Notes under the pieces: model-generated
Told to the model about the DNA's origin: nothing
The model's database searches: none
What the model saw: the letters and a program-made list of their open reading frames with translations, nothing else
Shown here: positions 20,715-30,475 of the stretch, piece after piece
How positions within the stretch are numbered: position 1 is the stretch's first letter
Layout of the letters: each line of letters begins with the position of its first letter
Position numbers and translations under genes: made by a program
NCBI GenBank assembly: GCA_010909725.1
Contig: JAACMV010000007.1
Location: 558,001-622,000 of the forward strand
Origin: Picochlorum sp. 'celeri'
Taxonomy: Eukaryota > Chlorophyta > Trebouxiophyceae
DNA: 64,000 nt
Direction of reading: 5' to 3'

Positions 20715-22641
20715 TTATTGATTGTATCCAGATGTTGTGATGGAATCTTTGGAACCAAATGATTCGTCCCATACAGTATGGAACCAACCTTCCTTGTCAA
20801 TTCTCTCGTATGTGTGCGAGCCGAAAAAGTCCCTCTGTGCTTGCACCAGATTTGCAGTGCCTCTGCCTCTTCTGTAGGTGTCAAAGTATCCCAGAGAAGC
20901 TGTCATTCCTGGAACGCCGATACCAGCACTCACAGCGAGACCAACTACTCTTCTCCATGCAGCCTGGCGTTCAGCGAGGTCCTTGGCAAAGTCAGGATCT
21001 ACCAAGAGGTTCTTCAGGTCTGCATCCCGGGCATAGGCCTGTTTGATACGATCGAGGAATCCAGCTCGAATAATACAACCTCCTTTCCAAATACGTGCCA
21101 AGCTTCCCAAATCGACATTCCAACCTTTTTCGGCACTCTTGGCACGGATAATATTGTATCCCTGGGCATAACTGCAAATCTTGGAAGCGTACAATGCATC
21201 CTTGACATCATTGATCAGCTGGGCCTTATCCACGCCTCCTGAAAACTCACTTGCGGGTGCAACATTTTGATTCTTATATGCTGCTTCAGCTTGTTCGCGT
21301 TCATCTTTGAGACCTGACAAGAAGCGAGCATCCAACGCAGCTGCCATTGTTGGGGCTGCTACAGACATCTCTGCTGCCTGCTGAATGGTCCATTTTCCGG
21401 TTCCCTGCAAAATATAGAATATATTGATAAGTATGGATACTATTTTTGGGGCATACGTCTCGGGAAACGGTGGCGAAAGTGGTCTCGAGGGCCGCAAAAC
21501 GTGGTCGTTCCCGACTAGGCGTTCAAAAAATTCTTCATTTTCTAAATTCTAGTCGTGTTACGATGGCAAAGACCGCAAGGTGTTCAGCTTGGCGCAGTGG
21601 TAGCGTGCGGGGCCCATAACCCCGAGGTCCATGGTTCGAGTCCATGAGCTGAAATCTTTTTTGTTCCATTCAAGGAAAATACACACACCTTCATACCAGT
21701 TTTGTCCAATACTTTGTCAACCAAAAACCCATCCCCTTGCTCATCCTTCTTTTTGAAGATTGCAGCAGTAATTTGGATCAAAAACGACTCCAATTCACTC
21801 TTATTCCAATCATCAAATACCTGTGCCAATTCTTCGTTAGACAACCCACCAACGGTCTTGAGCACATCATACGCCTCTGCAATGAGCTGCATATCTCCGT
21901 ACTCAATTCCATTATGCACCATCTTGACAAAGTTTCCTGATCCTCCAGGACCTATGTAGGTCACGCATGGACCGTCATCAGTCTGTGCTGCAACCTTCTC
22001 AACAATTGGTGCAAGATAGGAATATGCCTCAGCATCTCCTCCCGGCATCATCGCTGGACCGCGACGAGCACCCTCCTCTCCTCCAGATACACCCATTCCT
22101 ATCTCAATGATTCCTTTCTCTTTCAACGCAGCTTGACGACGCTCTGTGTTCTCATACCATTCATTTCCTCCATCGATGATGATATCCCCAGGCTCCATAT
22201 ATTCTGACAATGCCTCAATAGTAGCATCCACAGGAGCCCCTGCTTTAACGAGAATGATTACTCGCCTTGGGCGCTCCAAAGACATGACAAAGTCCTTCAT
22301 ATCCTTGAATCCCTTGAGGTTGTCCCCCAACCCTTCCTTTGAAGCTCGAGCCACACATGCATCAGTCTTCTCAGACGAACGGTTGAACACAGAAATCTTA
22401 AAGCCTTTCTCCGCCACATTCAGAGCCAAATTCTGCGCAACAATCCACCCACACGTGAGAACCCTGTCACAGAAACTTGACAGATACAGACACACACCTG
22501 ACCCATGACCGCCAGCCCAACGAGCCCGATAACAGACTCTGCAGATTCCCTGTACATAAATAAGCATATGTTAGACCGTTATTCACGCACAATCTGCCCC
22601 TTGTCCGTTACGAGTACAAAAACCTACCCAGTCGATGCCAT
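20715..22641 (-). CDS. PGD: 6-phosphogluconate dehydrogenase (decarboxylating)
   Basis: Converts 6-phosphogluconate to ribulose-5-phosphate with NADPH formation in the oxidative pentose phosphate pathway. Four exons: 22628-22641 (14 nt), 22498-22549, 21689-22432 and 20715-21404, giving 499 aa. The joins yield MASTGESAESVIGLVGLAVMGQ followed by NLALNVAEKGF, the NADP-binding start. The substrate motif DGGNEWYENTERR, the catalytic region GVSGGEEGARRGPAMMPGG, and KTGMK joined to GTGKWT are all intact. No transit peptide is visible, so it is probably cytosolic. The 284-bp third intron (21405-21688) contains a tRNA gene on the other strand. Without splicing the gene looks like two fragments. Confidence 0.93.
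21583..21653 (+). tRNA. trnM: tRNA-Met (CAT), initiator-type anticodon arm, inside a PGD intron
   Basis: A 71-nt intronless tRNA with perfect 7-bp acceptor stem (TTCAGCT with AGCTGAA), D arm GCGC...GCGT, anticodon stem CGGGG/CCCCG with loop CCCATAA, and T stem CATGG/CCATG with loop TTCGAGT. The internal A box TGGCGCAGTGG and B box GGTTCGAGTCC match the Pol III consensus. A run of six T at 21657-21662 is the terminator. The three G-C pairs in the anticodon stem and C33 are hallmarks of eukaryotic initiator tRNA. Against this, the T loop is TTCGA rather than AUCGA and the first pair is T1-A72 rather than A1-U72. It lies antisense within the third PGD intron. Confidence 0.93.
21657..21662 (+). 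terminator. RNA polymerase III terminator of tRNA-Met
   Basis: A run of six T begins four bases after the tRNA 3' end, as expected for Pol III termination. Confidence 0.8.
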
Positions 22642-23498
22642 GATGCTACGGTGAGACGTTGATTCAGCACACACACGTGATCTCGTCTGTTCAGGTTTAC
22701 TTTGGGTTCTATTGATCTGAAATCGTTTAGGTTTTGCAGCTGAGATGGCCAAGTGAGCACCTGAAACAACTGTTCGTGTTGATCTCAAGCACTGCACGGT
22801 TGTTCTTCCCTTGAAAGAACTTGTCGCGTTCATCAAGGATAAATTTTATAATTTTAACGGATTTTTACATAGTATGCGGGGACTACGGTGCTAAAACATG
22901 AGAAGAATCGGTCGACCAAATCAAGGCAAGTGTATCTGTCAATCATGCCATGATGGCTGGCATGCCAACACTGTATTGGTAATACCTAGAATTAGGATAA
23001 TCTTCTCCACTCTATCCTTTCTAGTCCCAGTTGACAAGAATTGAAGGACAAGAATGTTGAGATGTTTCCTGTACTATCGGACAGGATTTCTTGTCCAATG
23101 GGCTCTCTTGTGATGCTGGATCTCCTGAGAAGGATACGTGTTCTTCTTGTTGAGAACAGGTTTGGGTCCATATGACTGTAGTCCTCAACAGCTGCTGTGG
23201 TTTGATTGGTGCTTGAGTATCATTGGAACTTTGTATGACAGCTTGATATCTGATGGCAGCTCGTCGATGCCATGCACAGGATCCAGACTCTTGAGTCTTC
23301 ATGTTTGTGGGCGCCCTGCCAACGTCGCGCCTTTTTCAATGTATCATGCATGACCTATATCTGCGATGTGCATTGCACATTCCGTTCAAGACCATTCATA
23401 ATATACAATTGTATAAAACTTTCAAACTAGAAACGCAAGATATCGCGTTTCGTGAGGCAAAGTGTTGTTTGACATTCGCGTTGGTCTCACGATCTGAA
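22642..23498. other. Intergenic region with palindromes and nested hairpin
   Basis: About 857 bp between PGD (-) and the orphan at 23499 (+). No gene is supported. It contains small perfect palindromes at 22942-22954 (ATCATG-C-CATGAT) and 22958-22967 (TGGCATGCCA), and a nested hairpin at 23046-23096: outer arms GGACAAGAA and TTCTTGTCC, inner arms TCCTGT and ACAGGA. Confidence 0.55.
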
Positions 23499-24752
23499 AT
23501 GAACGGGAAAAATCTGCTGCTCGCTGCAGCCATCATTGGTACTGGTACGCTCCTCAAATATTACAATTTTGAATTTTTTGGTGAATGGAGGCCTTGAAGG
23601 GATGGTTCGGGGCATGTTGTTGATGTTTCAGTCTCGGTGTTTTCAAAGTTCTCAACGACTCCAGGTCTCGTTGACTTTGTATCTGGGTTGCAATATGCAC
23701 CGTGTGCAAGGCTAAATAATTTATATTATTTTTTTTGATTTTTTGCAGTGCGCCATGTGCGACCAGTACGCCGAATGAGGAATCTCGTGTCCTCGATCCG
23801 TGGCCATCGACATGTCACGACATTGCAGGTTGACAAGTTGCCAATGGACATCGAAAGGTTGCTCGCATCTGATGATGACGATGATTTTGACATCATAATG
23901 ACTGATTTTGTCAGTATTGCCAAAAAGGCGGCGTTGGTACCCCCCAAAAAGTCGTGCCTGAAAAAGACTGGTGCTCCCTCTCGAAACGTCAGCGTGACCT
24001 TTGAGGGACAGAAGAAGGCTTGGGTGCCCAAGTCGCTTATGAGGAAAAAGGCTGAAGCCAAACAAAAGGCTTTGGAAGCGGCTAAGAAAGAGGCTGAGTT
24101 ACCTTCGACTCCAGCCGTGTTGAAAAGAGGCAAGGAAGAAGCTCCATGCAGTATCAGTATGGATTCCTCAGGGGATGTACCGTCTCCGTTTGGGTTTGGG
24201 GAAAGTATCACGTCTGGTCAGAGTCCACCCAAACCTGTACCTGCAACGAAACGAGTCCAAATTCTCGTGAGGGCATCATCAATTGATTCTGCAGAGTCTA
24301 TTAGCCCAAAGGTTGATGACTGCGCAGAAAAAACGTGCGAGTCCCCTGCAGGCGGTGATTCCTCTTTCCAACTGCAGCAACCAGGCATGGGTATGAGACT
24401 CTCACCTGCACGTCTCTCCACTGAAAACGACATGCCAGTACTCACGGTCTCAAATTCATACCAATTGGAGAGAAATACTCTTATACAAGTTTTGAAGAGC
24501 ATGGGAATCTTTGAGTTTGTTTCAGACATGCTCTCTCCTGGATACAAGAGTACTGTGTCACAGACAAACATGAGGACGCATCTTGACCGCAGTCCTGCAG
24601 ACAACTATGTCGATTTCTCTCAGTATGCCACGTCTGAAGACGATACAAAGTATGCAGTTGATAAAATTGTCGAGTATGATTTGGCAGGCCAACTGTGTGG
24701 ACTTGAAGACAATGTTGAGAATGTGAAAGATTACACGTCAAACTTTCTCTGA
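23499..24752 (+). CDS. Hypothetical protein with N-terminal hydrophobic anchor
   Basis: Predicted from two exons, 23499-23544 and 23749-24752 (intron 204 bp, GTACGC to TTGCAG, phase 1), giving 349 aa. The join supplies an ATG and an N-terminal hydrophobic stretch, MNGKNLLLAAAIIGTVRHVR, to an otherwise ATG-poor long frame. The rest is basic then Ser/Pro-rich, with a helical Lys/Ala segment (KAEAKQKALEAAKKEAE) at ~105-125 and an acidic C-terminus. I do not recognise a family. It could be a single-pass membrane protein with a long disordered cytosolic part. The second exon may instead start at an internal ATG near 23775. Confidence 0.5.
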
Positions 24753-24857
24753 CACACCAATCCACAACAACCTTGATGTACTCTTTTTTTTTTTGTTTTC
24801 TTCTTCCTTTCCATAAAATATTTACATCTTGAAACAAAGTATGTAAAGAAAAACCCA

Positions 24858-25475
24858 TCATCTCTTCCCACCTTTTCCATGGCTCATAGATGCCACAGCG
24901 ATGGCACCCACCACCCCCAGAATGGCAGCCCCGGCACCAATCCCAATCAAACCCTCCTTGACCAGTTCATTTTCAACATGCTCTAACAACGACTCTGCCT
25001 GTCTAAAATCTGGATTTACTTTCAGAAGACCCTGCAATGTCTCTCGAGCACGCAGGTATTCCTTCTTCCTATACTCGCCCACAGCTTTCAGATACAACAA
25101 CTCCCTCCTGCTCACCATCTCACTTGTCGACTCTGGATGCGATAAGAGAGCTTGAACGAAATCTAATCCCATATCGACGTCTCTACCCTTGGCACGCGAA
25201 TGGACCAATGCCCAGCAATAACTGCATTCGAACATAAAAAACCATGTTGAGCAGACAGAGAACTGAAACTACTCTTGTACTTGAAGTTTCCCGTACTTGA
25301 AGCATGACTCCATCCCTGGGTCATTCGCAGCTAATGTTCTCTCTTCATATTCCTTTTTAAGTGCTCGAATATGCTCTTTGGCTGTAAATGGTATTCCTGC
25401 GGCATCTCTGTCCGGATCCTCTTGAGACTTGGAACCCGCAAATATATCACGAATTGGGATATTGAATAATGCCAT
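24858..25475 (-). CDS. FIS1: FIS1-type mitochondrial/peroxisomal fission adaptor
   Basis: A tail-anchored TPR-like protein of the mitochondrial and peroxisomal outer membrane that takes part in dynamin-dependent fission. Exons 25297-25475 and 24858-25221 (75-bp intron, phase 2) give 180 aa. The joined core ESCFNYCWALVHSRAKG fits the family, followed by the TPR-like pair YLKAVGEYRKKEYLRARETL. The C-terminal hydrophobic anchor is LIGIGAGAAILGVVGAIAVA, followed by a short basic tail (HGKGGKR), as in plant BIGYIN. The extra N-terminal ~35 residues before the first helix are longer than usual. The start lies only 38 bp from the stop of the upstream helicase gene on the same strand. Confidence 0.88.
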
Positions 25476-25513
25476 GATGTACCTTATTTTACACGTCACA
25501 TGAAATATTTTAA

Positions 25514-27291
25514 TTATTTTCCCTGTTTGGATTTTCTCAAGGGTTTCTTCTTTTCAACCTTGCCCGGCTGATGGCCTTGCTCCTTCAAAAAGGAAGGCTT
25601 CCTCTTCTTCTTCTTGTCGTCCTTTGTCTCTTTTTCATCATCCTCTTCTGTCACACGATTTCTATTCCTATTTCTATTTCTCACCTTTTTCAATTTGAGC
25701 AACCATGGGTCCACATCACCCCCTGCTGCTTTGATAATGTTTGCCACACTGCGGAGTTTGCTCACATCATCTTCAGTAAAAAAGGTAATGGCTTTTCCAT
25801 GACGTCCAGCCCTTCCTGTTCTACCCACTCGATGCACATAATCAATAGTTGAATTTGGAAAGTCCATGTTGATCACCGTCTCCACGCCAGCAAAATCCAA
25901 CCCTCTGGCAACTAAATCTGTTGCAATCAAAACCCATGTGGTGCCCTGCCTAAACTTTTCCACCGCCTTCTCTCGAGCTGCTTGACTTTGAGAGGCATGC
26001 AGAGAGTCTACATGAACGCCTTCAAACATGAGTTCTCGATGCACCTCTTTTGCCCTCTCCTTGGTATTGACAAAGATCAAGACGGGTGGGCGCAATCCAT
26101 CCGATATCAATTGCCGAATGGCAAGTAGCTTTCCATTCTCCCGCCCGACAAACAGCAACTTCTGCTCCACCGAAGTCGCAGAAATATTACGTTCTCCTAC
26201 AGTGATCCTCAGGGGATCTCTCAAGACAGACCGTGCCAAATTCTCCACCGTCTCTGGCAATGTGGCACTACATAAACATCTACAAATACCATCATTCGAG
26301 CATGCCGCCAAGCATGCATCTATTTGATCCGCGAAACCCATTTCAAAAAGCTTATCAGCTTCATCCAACACGAGCGTCTCTACATTATCCAATTGAATCT
26401 TTCCTTCTTTTGCCATAGACTCCAACCGCAAAGGATTTGCCAGCAATATATCCACCTTTGAGAAATCCGTTCCCGCTGCCGTCGCCTTTGACAACACACT
26501 ACATCGAAGTTTCAATCCCGGAAGTAACGGCATCAGAACCCGCCCAGTCTGCATACTCAATTCCTTTGTCGGCGAGATCACCACAGCCCGAATTCCTTCC
26601 ACCTCTGGATTCTCATACCGCTGCTTCTTTACCCTCATAATCAGAGGAATCAGAAACGCCAACGTCTTACCACTACCCGTTGGGGCAACAACCATGAGCT
26701 CACGCCCCTCACAGAGTGCCGGTATTGCCTGCTTTTGAACTGCTGTGGGAGTCTCAAACCCACCCAGTCTCAGATTTGCCATCAACCGTGCATTCGGCCC
26801 TGAATCCTCCAGCTCATCAAACCCTGTAATTGGTGCAGGTGGAGCCGAACCAGACACTTTGATTCTGTTCCTCTTACGCAGTACATTGGCTCTCTCGAAT
26901 GGATCCTTGGTCTGAATATCATCCCCTTCTCGAGGAGCACCTTGTTGTTTTTCTTCGTCTTCTTCAACATCTTCTTCTTCTTCCTCGTCTTCTATATGAT
27001 CTGAATAGAGCACATGGATAATATATTTATTTGGTAATACGCCATGAATGCATACAGAAAGCACAGCGAGAACCATTGAATCTTTTGGCGCCATGCCATG
27101 CATTGTTCCACACACATACCCTCTTTCTCAGCTTCAATGCCCCGCTTCTTCGTCTCTTCCAAAGCTTTTTCAAATATACTAATATCCTGACCAAATGATT
27201 GCCTATCAAATCGGATACCAAGCGTCAGAGTGTCAAACACACTCGTCGAATGGGAATGCGTCTCCATATCTCTTCGAGAGAGTACTCCCAT
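25514..27291 (-). CDS. ROK1: DEAD-box RNA helicase ROK1/DDX52
   Basis: A nucleolar helicase acting in small-subunit pre-rRNA processing; in yeast it releases snR30. Exons 27120-27291 and 25514-27000 (119-bp intron, phase 1) give 552 aa. Exon 1 contains FDTLTLGIRFDRQSFGQDI, like the DDX52 N-terminus. Helicase motifs are Q region PTAVQKQAIPAL, I APTGSGKT, Ia SPTKELS, Ib NPLRL (usually TPxRL), II DEAD, III SAT, V ATDLVARGLDF and VI HRVGRTGRAGR. The KVSGSAPPAPITGFDEL segment before the Q motif is characteristic of the ROK1 branch. The C-terminus is a lysine-rich tail. An acidic linker follows exon 1. Confidence 0.9.
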
Positions 27292-27392
27292 TCACAATTA
27301 CGCCTTCTAGAATATAGAGGGCTACTTAATAACTTTGTATCATCAATTGTATCTTACATGGCTGGGTGCAACTCGAATGTCATGTATCCCAT

Positions 27393-27530
27393 CATCATGA
27401 TGGTTGTCAAGATGCCTGCTCATGGGCCATGGGCCCGGCCCCAATTAATTGGGTTGGATCCAACCACTGTCCAGACAGTGGTCACTGCATGCAGTGATTC
27501 ACAGGTCATTGACCCGACAGACCTTGTGAA
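27393..27530. repeat. Palindrome chain, first block
   Basis: Members: 27393-27402 CATCATGATG; 27421-27431 CATGG-G-CCATG; 27440-27453 CCCAATTAATTGGG; 27452-27465 GGTTGGATCCAACC; 27463-27482 arms ACCACTGTC and GACAGTGGT with a CA loop; 27482-27497 TCACTGCATGCAGTGA; 27504-27514 GGTCA-T-TGACC; and 27498-27530 arms TTCACA..GGTC and GACC..TGTGAA with a one-base bulge. The members between 27440 and 27497 abut or overlap by one to three bases. The sequences are unrelated to one another. Confidence 0.9.
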
Positions 27531-27625
27531 GGTATTGGCATGAAAGCATACTACTACACAAGTGGGCCAGTAGTTAGGATGATGATGGTGGATGATTTGC
27601 TCTACAGATTTCAAGCATATACCCA

Positions 27626-27847
27626 CATACTAGTAGTATGATACTACTGGTATGATACCAGGCGAAGTATACTTCCTACGTAGGTCGCCTGGCGAAAAAT
27701 CTACAAATTCATAGATCAACCAAAATGTTGTTTTCAACCAGGTGCTGTATACACTTTTAACAAAGAAAGTTTGAAGGAGTAAAGGTGAATTTTCAAATCT
27801 CGAGGTTCGATCAGGAGCTCCTGATCTCTGCTTCGAGAAGCTTCTCG
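27626..27847. repeat. Palindrome chain, second block, with cruciform-like element
   Basis: Members: 27626-27640 CATACTA-G-TAGTATG; 27647-27661 CTGGTAT-G-ATACCAG; 27658-27692 with outer arms CCAGGCGA and TCGCCTGG enclosing two complete palindromes, GAAGTATACTTC (27664-27675) and CCTACGTAGG (27675-27684); 27809-27826, an 18-bp perfect palindrome with half GATCAGGAG, itself framed by TCTCGA (27798) and TCGAGA (27833); and 27834-27847 CGAGAAGCTTCTCG. The block ends ~60 bp before the EF-hand start codon, so the last members may be transcribed. Confidence 0.9.
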
Positions 27848-27908
27848 GCCATATATATGGTTGCTTTTGAAGAAGCGTTTCTCAGCACCCGCGCAACAGG
27901 CTGACGAC

Positions 27909-28820
27909 ATGGACGTGTCAAAAAGCTCAATGCAGGAGCTCGGGGCTTCTCCCTCTTTAGTGAAACGAATTTCTGAAGCAGATATTGATAAAGATGGCAC
28001 CTTGAGCATTCATGAGGTATTCCAGTTGGTTCGTAGCGAACAACGAGCCCAGGCTGACCGCAAGCTATTTCGCAACTTTTTGATTGCCCTGATCGTGGCC
28101 AACCTTATTCTTGTCGCTGTCGTCGTAGGATCAGTGTTTGCTATTGTGAAATTGACGAATGAATTGGACGATGATGGAGGGGTGCTCGTGAGCACCAACA
28201 CTGGAGACGTCATTGGCACTGGTGTGGCAACGGACCTCGTTGATTTGTCACGCATGTTCAACGACTCGAGTCTAGCTGAGCAACTCAATCAGGTCATTGT
28301 GATGGAAGGGGCAAATTTTGCGGTGCATCGGGTCGGAAGCATCCGGGCATTTCCTGAGAAGGAGGCAGTTGTAATTGTGAGTCAAGATGGCAGCCTCATT
28401 CAGGTGGACACGTATGGAAGCTGGTATTTAGATGACACCATCGGGAAGCACCTGGCCAGTAACGCATCAAGTCGGATCAGTGATGCAGGCAGGCGCCTTC
28501 AATCTACTACATGCGAGTCCATTGTTAAAGATGTCTCCTGTACTCCAATGGGAGAGGTGACATTTGGCACACAATCAATATCACATCCCTCTAGTTGTGT
28601 GTCTGCCATCCCCCTGTGTGCAAAGTGCGAATCGCGTGACTGTCGTGGCTTTGATTTGCGTCGAAGAGGTATACATGTGTGGGATGAAGATGCAGATTAC
28701 AGGCAATGCGTGGAAGAGAAGTGTAACAAAATTCTTGGCTGTGGGTATACAGTTCAGTACCCTCCACTTTCGCCACCTGTCGTGTCATGGCATCCTCATC
28801 CGCCCAACTGCAGGGGTTGA
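27909..28820 (+). CDS. EF-hand single-pass membrane protein
   Basis: A 303-aa protein whose start was moved from TTG to ATG 27909. It has one canonical EF-hand loop near residue 25 (DIDKDGTLSIHE, with all calcium-ligand positions filled). A single strongly hydrophobic segment follows at ~55-80 (FLIALIVANLILVAVVVGSVFAIV), then a ~220-residue domain with ten or more Cys in its last third (CESIVKDVSC, CAKCESRDC, CVEEKCNKILGC). The layout suggests a cytosolic calcium-sensing head and a luminal or extracellular disulfide-rich domain. I do not recognise the C-terminal domain. Single exon. Confidence 0.7.
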   Translation: MDVSKSSMQELGASPSLVKRISEADIDKDGTLSIHEVFQLVRSEQRAQADRKLFRNFLIALIVANLILVAVVVGSVFAIVKLTNELDDDGGVLVSTNTGDVIGTGVATDLVDLSRMFNDSSLAEQLNQVIVMEGANFAVHRVGSIRAFPEKEAVVIVSQDGSLIQVDTYGSWYLDDTIGKHLASNASSRISDAGRRLQSTTCESIVKDVSCTPMGEVTFGTQSISHPSSCVSAIPLCAKCESRDCRGFDLRRRGIHVWDEDADYRQCVEEKCNKILGCGYTVQYPPLSPPVVSWHPHPPNCRG

Positions 28821-29410
28821 TTGAGGACTCTAATTCTTTTCTTTTTTCACTCTCTGATCTGTACTTTGTTGAGTAATTTTCCAATCACCTATACTTAGCC
28901 TTGCCACAAGACCTGTTATTTGCATGGACGTGTTACTGCGAATGACAAGAAATTATCTCTGATGTGATTGAAGCTGCTTTAAACATAGACGCATTCACCA
29001 CGCTCTGGTAGTGAAATCATTTTTATTACCCACCATGATGCTGACACATATGTCTCTCATATATCCATATATGTGATGTGCGTGTGTGGCACATGTAGAC
29101 ATGGCTGGGGGTGATCACCCATCATCATTTTCCATATATGAGACTTGTTCACACACAGATCTGTGAGCGACCTACAGCGAGATGACCCTTCCTATCGCCT
29201 GCCAATAGCCCTATTTCTATTATTCTAAACAAAGAATTATCTCTAATACATTCTGATGTATAGCTTGTGATCAAATATATTTTCGTCAGTCAGTCGCCAG
29301 ACAAGTATTATTTCAGCCTTTCAAAAGGAGAGAGTCGAGCATTAGACACTGCAGTTTGCCTGTAGCACAAAAGTATTATATAAATTTCATATAGCATAGA
29401 GATTCGCGTC
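28821..29410. other. Intergenic region with palindromes
   Basis: A 590-bp spacer without a supported gene. Palindromes and hairpins: 29046-29053 ACATATGT; 29058-29073 arms CATATAT and ATATATG; 29109-29120 GGGTGATCACCC; 29154-29165 CACAGATCTGTG. The rest is AT-rich. Confidence 0.6.
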
Positions 29411-30290
29411 ATGAGTGCAATCCGCTGTGGTCTTGTTCAACCACATTGTGTGTTGAATTCTGGGTACAAGAAGACACAGCACCACTCCAGACCATGGCAG
29501 ACGACCCATGGATGTACATATAATTACAGAATGATGCATCATCCGTCACTTGATAATCCCATAGGGAGTGGACAGAGCCGTATGGCAGTATGCCATGGCT
29601 TCTTTTTAAACAATTTATTTGGTGGAAGGTACGTTATTTTTATTATTATTATCTTCTTCTTCTGCTTCTTCAGTATCATAGTAATAATGGTAATAAATAC
29701 ATGATTGTTGAACGTGATGGTGTTGCAGTGATCCATCCAGCAGCAGCAATAGTAGTGAAAGTCTTGGGCCAGACCCAGACCCAGTGCGGGATTGGTCACA
29801 GGAGGATATCGATCAGGTCGTGATCATGACCTGGAAAGATTCTAATAGTGATATAGAATACGATATAGTGTATAGAAATGGTGGCCTTGTGGATGCTGCT
29901 GCCGTGGAAGCATTATGTGAGAAAGTGAACTGGCCCAAAAGGCCTCAACACAAGGTGGATGCCGCCCTCAAGAATAGCTTTTTGGTCTCATCAATTACAT
30001 TAGAAAAGCCTGGATGTCCTCCTGAAGAAAGGAGGTTGATCGGAACAGCTCGATGCACGTCTGATGGTGCTTTTAATGCGACAATATGGGATGTTATGGT
30101 GGACCCAGAGTTTCAAGGGAAAGGCCTTGGAAAGGCCTTGCTGGAACTCATGGTGAGGACATTATTGAGAAGAGAAATCAGCAACATTACCTTGTTTGCG
30201 GATGCACAAGTTGTCGATTTTTACAAGCGCATGGGATTTGATGTGGATCCTGAAGGTATCAAGGGCATGTTCTTCAGATTCGGTTATTGA
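29411..30290 (+). CDS. Plastid GNAT-type N-acetyltransferase (NSI/GNAT2-like)
   Basis: A GCN5-related acetyltransferase using acetyl-CoA. Plant relatives (NSI/GNAT2, also described as SNAT) acetylate plastid protein lysines and N-termini. Exons 29411-29628 and 29729-30290 (100-bp intron, phase 2) give 259 aa. The first ~75 residues are basic, His/Ser/Thr-rich and transit-like. The acetyl-CoA motif is VDPEFQGKGLGKALLE (Q/RxxGxG/A form). The family-specific stretches RCTSDGAFNATIWDVMVDPEF and FADAQVVDFYKRMGFDVDPEGIKGMFF match NSI closely. The protein substrate cannot be read from sequence. Confidence 0.87.
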
Positions 30291-30475
30291 GCGAGATACT
30301 GCCTGATCCGCGTTGATTACGTTTTCATTTTCATTATTATTTCTTCTTGAATACATACATAAACCTTTTTCGACTCGTCGTGGGAATTCCGCCATTTGGC
30401 TGGTAAACAATAGTGATGATCTGATATTTCAGAGACATTTCGGTAGCATCTGAAGGTTTAGCATTGAAATACAGA

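Larger units (their letters stand above)
27292..27908. other. Intergenic palindrome array
   Basis: A 617-bp spacer between ROK1 (-) and the EF-hand gene (+) with no supported gene. From 27393 to 27847 it is a dense series of perfect palindromes and hairpins; the individual members are described in the next two entries. Confidence 0.7.

Noticed and set aside
21583..21653. Plastid or mitochondrial tRNA insertion
   Set aside because: Perfect internal A and B boxes, an initiator-like CCCATAA loop and a Pol III terminator point to a nuclear gene, not organelle DNA.
20715..22567. 6-phosphogluconate dehydrogenase as two broken gene halves
   Set aside because: Splice sites restore KTGMK-GTGKWT exactly, so the gap is an intron (with a tRNA in it), not a disruption.
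27361..27700. CRISPR-like or MITE repeat array
   Set aside because: The palindromes have different sequences and spacings with no repeated unit, so neither a CRISPR nor a hairpin-element family fits.
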